A program made the translations under genes and the position numbers. Positions 5,308 through 6,540 of a DNA stretch of 6,540 nucleotides are shown piece by piece (positions within the stretch are counted from its first letter, which is position 1; every line of letters begins with the position of its first letter). The notes under the pieces were generated by a model. It worked only from the letters and a program-made list of their open reading frames with translations. It was not told where the DNA came from and made no database searches. Source of the DNA: CAXYVX01 sp049297855 (lineage in GTDB: Bacteria; Patescibacteriota; Saccharimonadia; Saccharimonadales; Saccharimonadaceae); contig JBAQVB010000072.1 of assembly GCA_049297855.1 (NCBI GenBank), positions 1 through 6,540 on the forward strand, read 5' to 3'.

Positions 5308-5529
5308 ATGAAGCATACTCACGATAAACTACAGATTCTCACTGTAATCATATCAATATTGGCGTTGATAACTTCCATTGCGAACTTTATATTCTTCGTG
5401 CAGTTCGCAAAAAACTACGGTGCCCTATCGGGCGTCACCAAAGCGCGCACCAATCAGTTGATCGATTGCGTGCAGGGCAAAAAGCTCGCCTGCACGTCGC
5501 TCGAACATATCGACATAGACATTAAATGA
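5308..5529 (+). CDS. single-pass membrane protein, copy 2 (intact)
   Basis: The product is 73 residues, starting MKHTHDKLQILTVIISILAL. One membrane segment spans about residues 9-32, after a short His/Lys-containing head. A polar tail of about 40 residues follows, containing CVQGKKLAC (C54 and C62), a C-x7-C pair shared with the repaired copy 1 protein. If the tail is outside the membrane the pair could form a disulfide, but the topology is not certain from the sparse charges. The start is set by paralogue alignment and by the promoter 9 nt upstream; there is no Shine-Dalgarno. The stop is TGA. It follows the secreted gene in the same order as copy 1 but as its own transcription unit. I do not recognise the family. 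Partner, receptor or immunity protein for the secreted product is a guess from gene order. Confidence 0.82.
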   Translation: MKHTHDKLQILTVIISILALITSIANFIFFVQFAKNYGALSGVTKARTNQLIDCVQGKKLACTSLEHIDIDIK

Positions 5530-5594
5530 CTAAAGGCGTGCATCTGATGCGCTTTGGTTTCCTTCTCTGTTATTTTTGTCGCGAAAAACATTAA

Positions 5595-5646
5595 GGAAAT
5601 TTCCGAAAATATTAAGAGAATTTTAACAAAAAGTCTTAATATTTTC
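5595..5646 (-). terminator. A+T-rich inverted repeat between convergent genes, probable ftsH terminator
   Basis: GAAAATATTAAGA (5605-5617) and TCTTAATATTTTC (5634-5646) form a perfect 13-bp stem with a 16-nt loop, starting 4 nt after the ftsH stop. A perfect 10-bp palindrome, GGAAATTTCC (5595-5604), abuts it. The stem is A+T rich and lacks a clean T-run on the minus strand, so it is not a classic terminator. It could serve both strands or bind a protein. Confidence 0.45.
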
Positions 5647-5650
5647 CGCG

Positions 5651-6540
5651 CTAATACAGTTTAGCTGCTTCAGGCAATTTTGCGCCGGCAAATATCTTCT
5701 TGACCGCATCCGCGTCGAGCGTTTCGTGCTCGAGCAGTTCGTCTTTGATTTTGTTCAGATACTCACGGTTCGCTGTAATGACGCTGCGGGCGCGATTGGC
5801 GGCCTCGTCGATCAATTCGTTGACCTCACGGTCGATTTCCTCTGCGGTCTTTTCGGAATATGGTTTTTCGCGAGCGATGCGATCCATCATCAAGCCGCCT
5901 TCGTCTTCGTGAAAAACTTGATCGCGCAACTTCGTGCCCATGCCCTGTTCGATGATCATGTCGCGTGCAATCGAGGTCGCGCTGCGCAGATCCGAACCGG
6001 CGCCGGTCGTGATCTGGTCGCGGCCGTAAACGATTTCCTCCGCGATGCGCCCACCGAGACTTTTCGCCAAAATATCCTTAAATTCGACGATCGACGTGTA
6101 CGGGCGATCTTCGTCCGGAATCGTCCAGGTCACGCCACCGGTGCCACCGCGCGGTATGATTGTGACTTTGTGCACGTTGTCGCTATCTGGCAAAACCTGC
6201 GCCACCAACGCGTGTCCGCCCTCGTGAAAAGCGGTCAGTTCCTTGTCGTGGTCGTTCATCGCCTTGTTTTTTCGCTCTGGCCCGATGGAAACTTTTTCAA
6301 AAGCTGCGGTCACATCGTCGTTGTCAATCTCTTTTTTATTGTGGCCCGCCGCGCCGATCGCCGCCTCGTTCATCACGTTAGCGAGATCCGCGCCCGACAT
6401 GCCGGCAGTTTTCGCGGCCAGCGCATTTAGATCAACGCTCTTCGCGAGCGGCTTATTTTTAGCGTGAACTTTCAGAATCGCCTCACGTTCGCGACGTTCC
6501 GGCAATGAAATATTCACGCGCCGATCGAATCGCCCCGGAC
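5651..6540 (-). CDS. ftsH: ATP-dependent zinc metalloprotease FtsH, C-terminal part
   Basis: FtsH is the membrane-anchored AAA+ protease that degrades unstable or misassembled membrane and cytosolic proteins. The window holds about its last 296 codons; the membrane anchor and Walker motifs lie beyond the right edge. The frame is open to the edge and begins PGRFDRR, the second-region-of-homology arginine finger, so the GTG at 6515-6517 is not a start. The AAA lid (GMSGADLANVMNEAAIGAA) comes next, then the protease domain with the zinc site HEGGH (6212-6226) and the downstream aspartate in TGAGSDLRSAT, likely the third ligand. The family usually has HEAGH; Gly for Ala leaves the two histidines and catalytic glutamate intact, so activity is expected. 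The C-terminus (AKLPEAAKLY) lacks a long tail. Stop TAG. It converges with the island. Confidence 0.93.
   Translation of the reverse strand, partial: PGRFDRRVNISLPERREREAILKVHAKNKPLAKSVDLNALAAKTAGMSGADLANVMNEAAIGAAGHNKKEIDNDDVTAAFEKVSIGPERKNKAMNDHDKELTAFHEGGHALVAQVLPDSDNVHKVTIIPRGGTGGVTWTIPDEDRPYTSIVEFKDILAKSLGGRIAEEIVYGRDQITTGAGSDLRSATSIARDMIIEQGMGTKLRDQVFHEDEGGLMMDRIAREKPYSEKTAEEIDREVNELIDEAANRARSVITANREYLNKIKDELLEHETLDADAVKKIFAGAKLPEAAKLY

Noticed and set aside
5530..5562. Hairpin-like sequence after the copy 2 membrane gene
   Set aside because: The stem needs several bulges and no T-run follows; not convincing as a terminator.
5726..6430. 234-residue plus-strand open frame opposite ftsH
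   Set aside because: Antisense shadow of ftsH, with no family features.

Overview
The window reads as a bacterial chromosome segment using the standard code: TGA closes two of the small genes, which argues against code-25 lineages. Four conserved genes are recognisable: a BCP/PrxQ peroxiredoxin, a shortened LepA (EF4), a MurJ lipid II flippase with a long charged N-terminus, and the C-terminal part of FtsH. Very short intergenic gaps, promoters lying almost on top of start codons and the LepA sequence type fit a Patescibacteria/CPR genome, possibly Saccharibacteria. That placement is an inference and cannot be proven from this window.

Layout. At the left edge, on the minus strand, are the start of a small single-pass membrane protein (1-148) and, upstream of it, a 72-residue acidic soluble protein (190-408). 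bcp (589-1059, minus) and lepA (1215-2048, minus) follow, separated by about 105 bp of helically phased T-tracts. lepA stops after domain II: the C-terminal half of the family is absent, with no room for it before bcp. lepA and murJ (2173-3978, plus) diverge from a shared 124-bp promoter region. Between murJ and ftsH (5651-6540, minus, partial) lies an accessory island of lower G+C.

The island is the most interesting part. It holds two tandem copies of a two-gene cassette. Each has (a) a small Sec-exported protein with four cysteines in the mature chain, itself built from two similar halves, then (b) a terminator hairpin, and (c) a separately transcribed single-pass membrane protein with a C-x7-C motif in its tail. 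Copy 1 is 4090-4416 plus 4520-4760; copy 2 is 4876-5199 plus 5308-5529. The membrane gene of copy 1 is frameshifted by a 4-bp tandem duplication (CTAC twice). A third member of the membrane family is the gene at the left edge. The layout suggests a secreted factor with a cognate membrane partner (for example toxin/immunity or cell-surface interaction), but no function can be assigned from sequence alone.

Regulation. Six genes (1-148, bcp, lepA, murJ, and the two island membrane genes) have a TGnTANNNT extended -10 box only 6-9 nt before the start codon, so they are probably translated from leaderless transcripts. The two secreted genes and the 72-residue gene instead have Shine-Dalgarno sites. 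In both secreted genes the start codon also sits in the loop of a conserved GCGAC/GTCGC hairpin. I see no tRNA, rRNA, CRISPR array, insertion sequence or origin. No gene-free stretch exceeds 300 bases.
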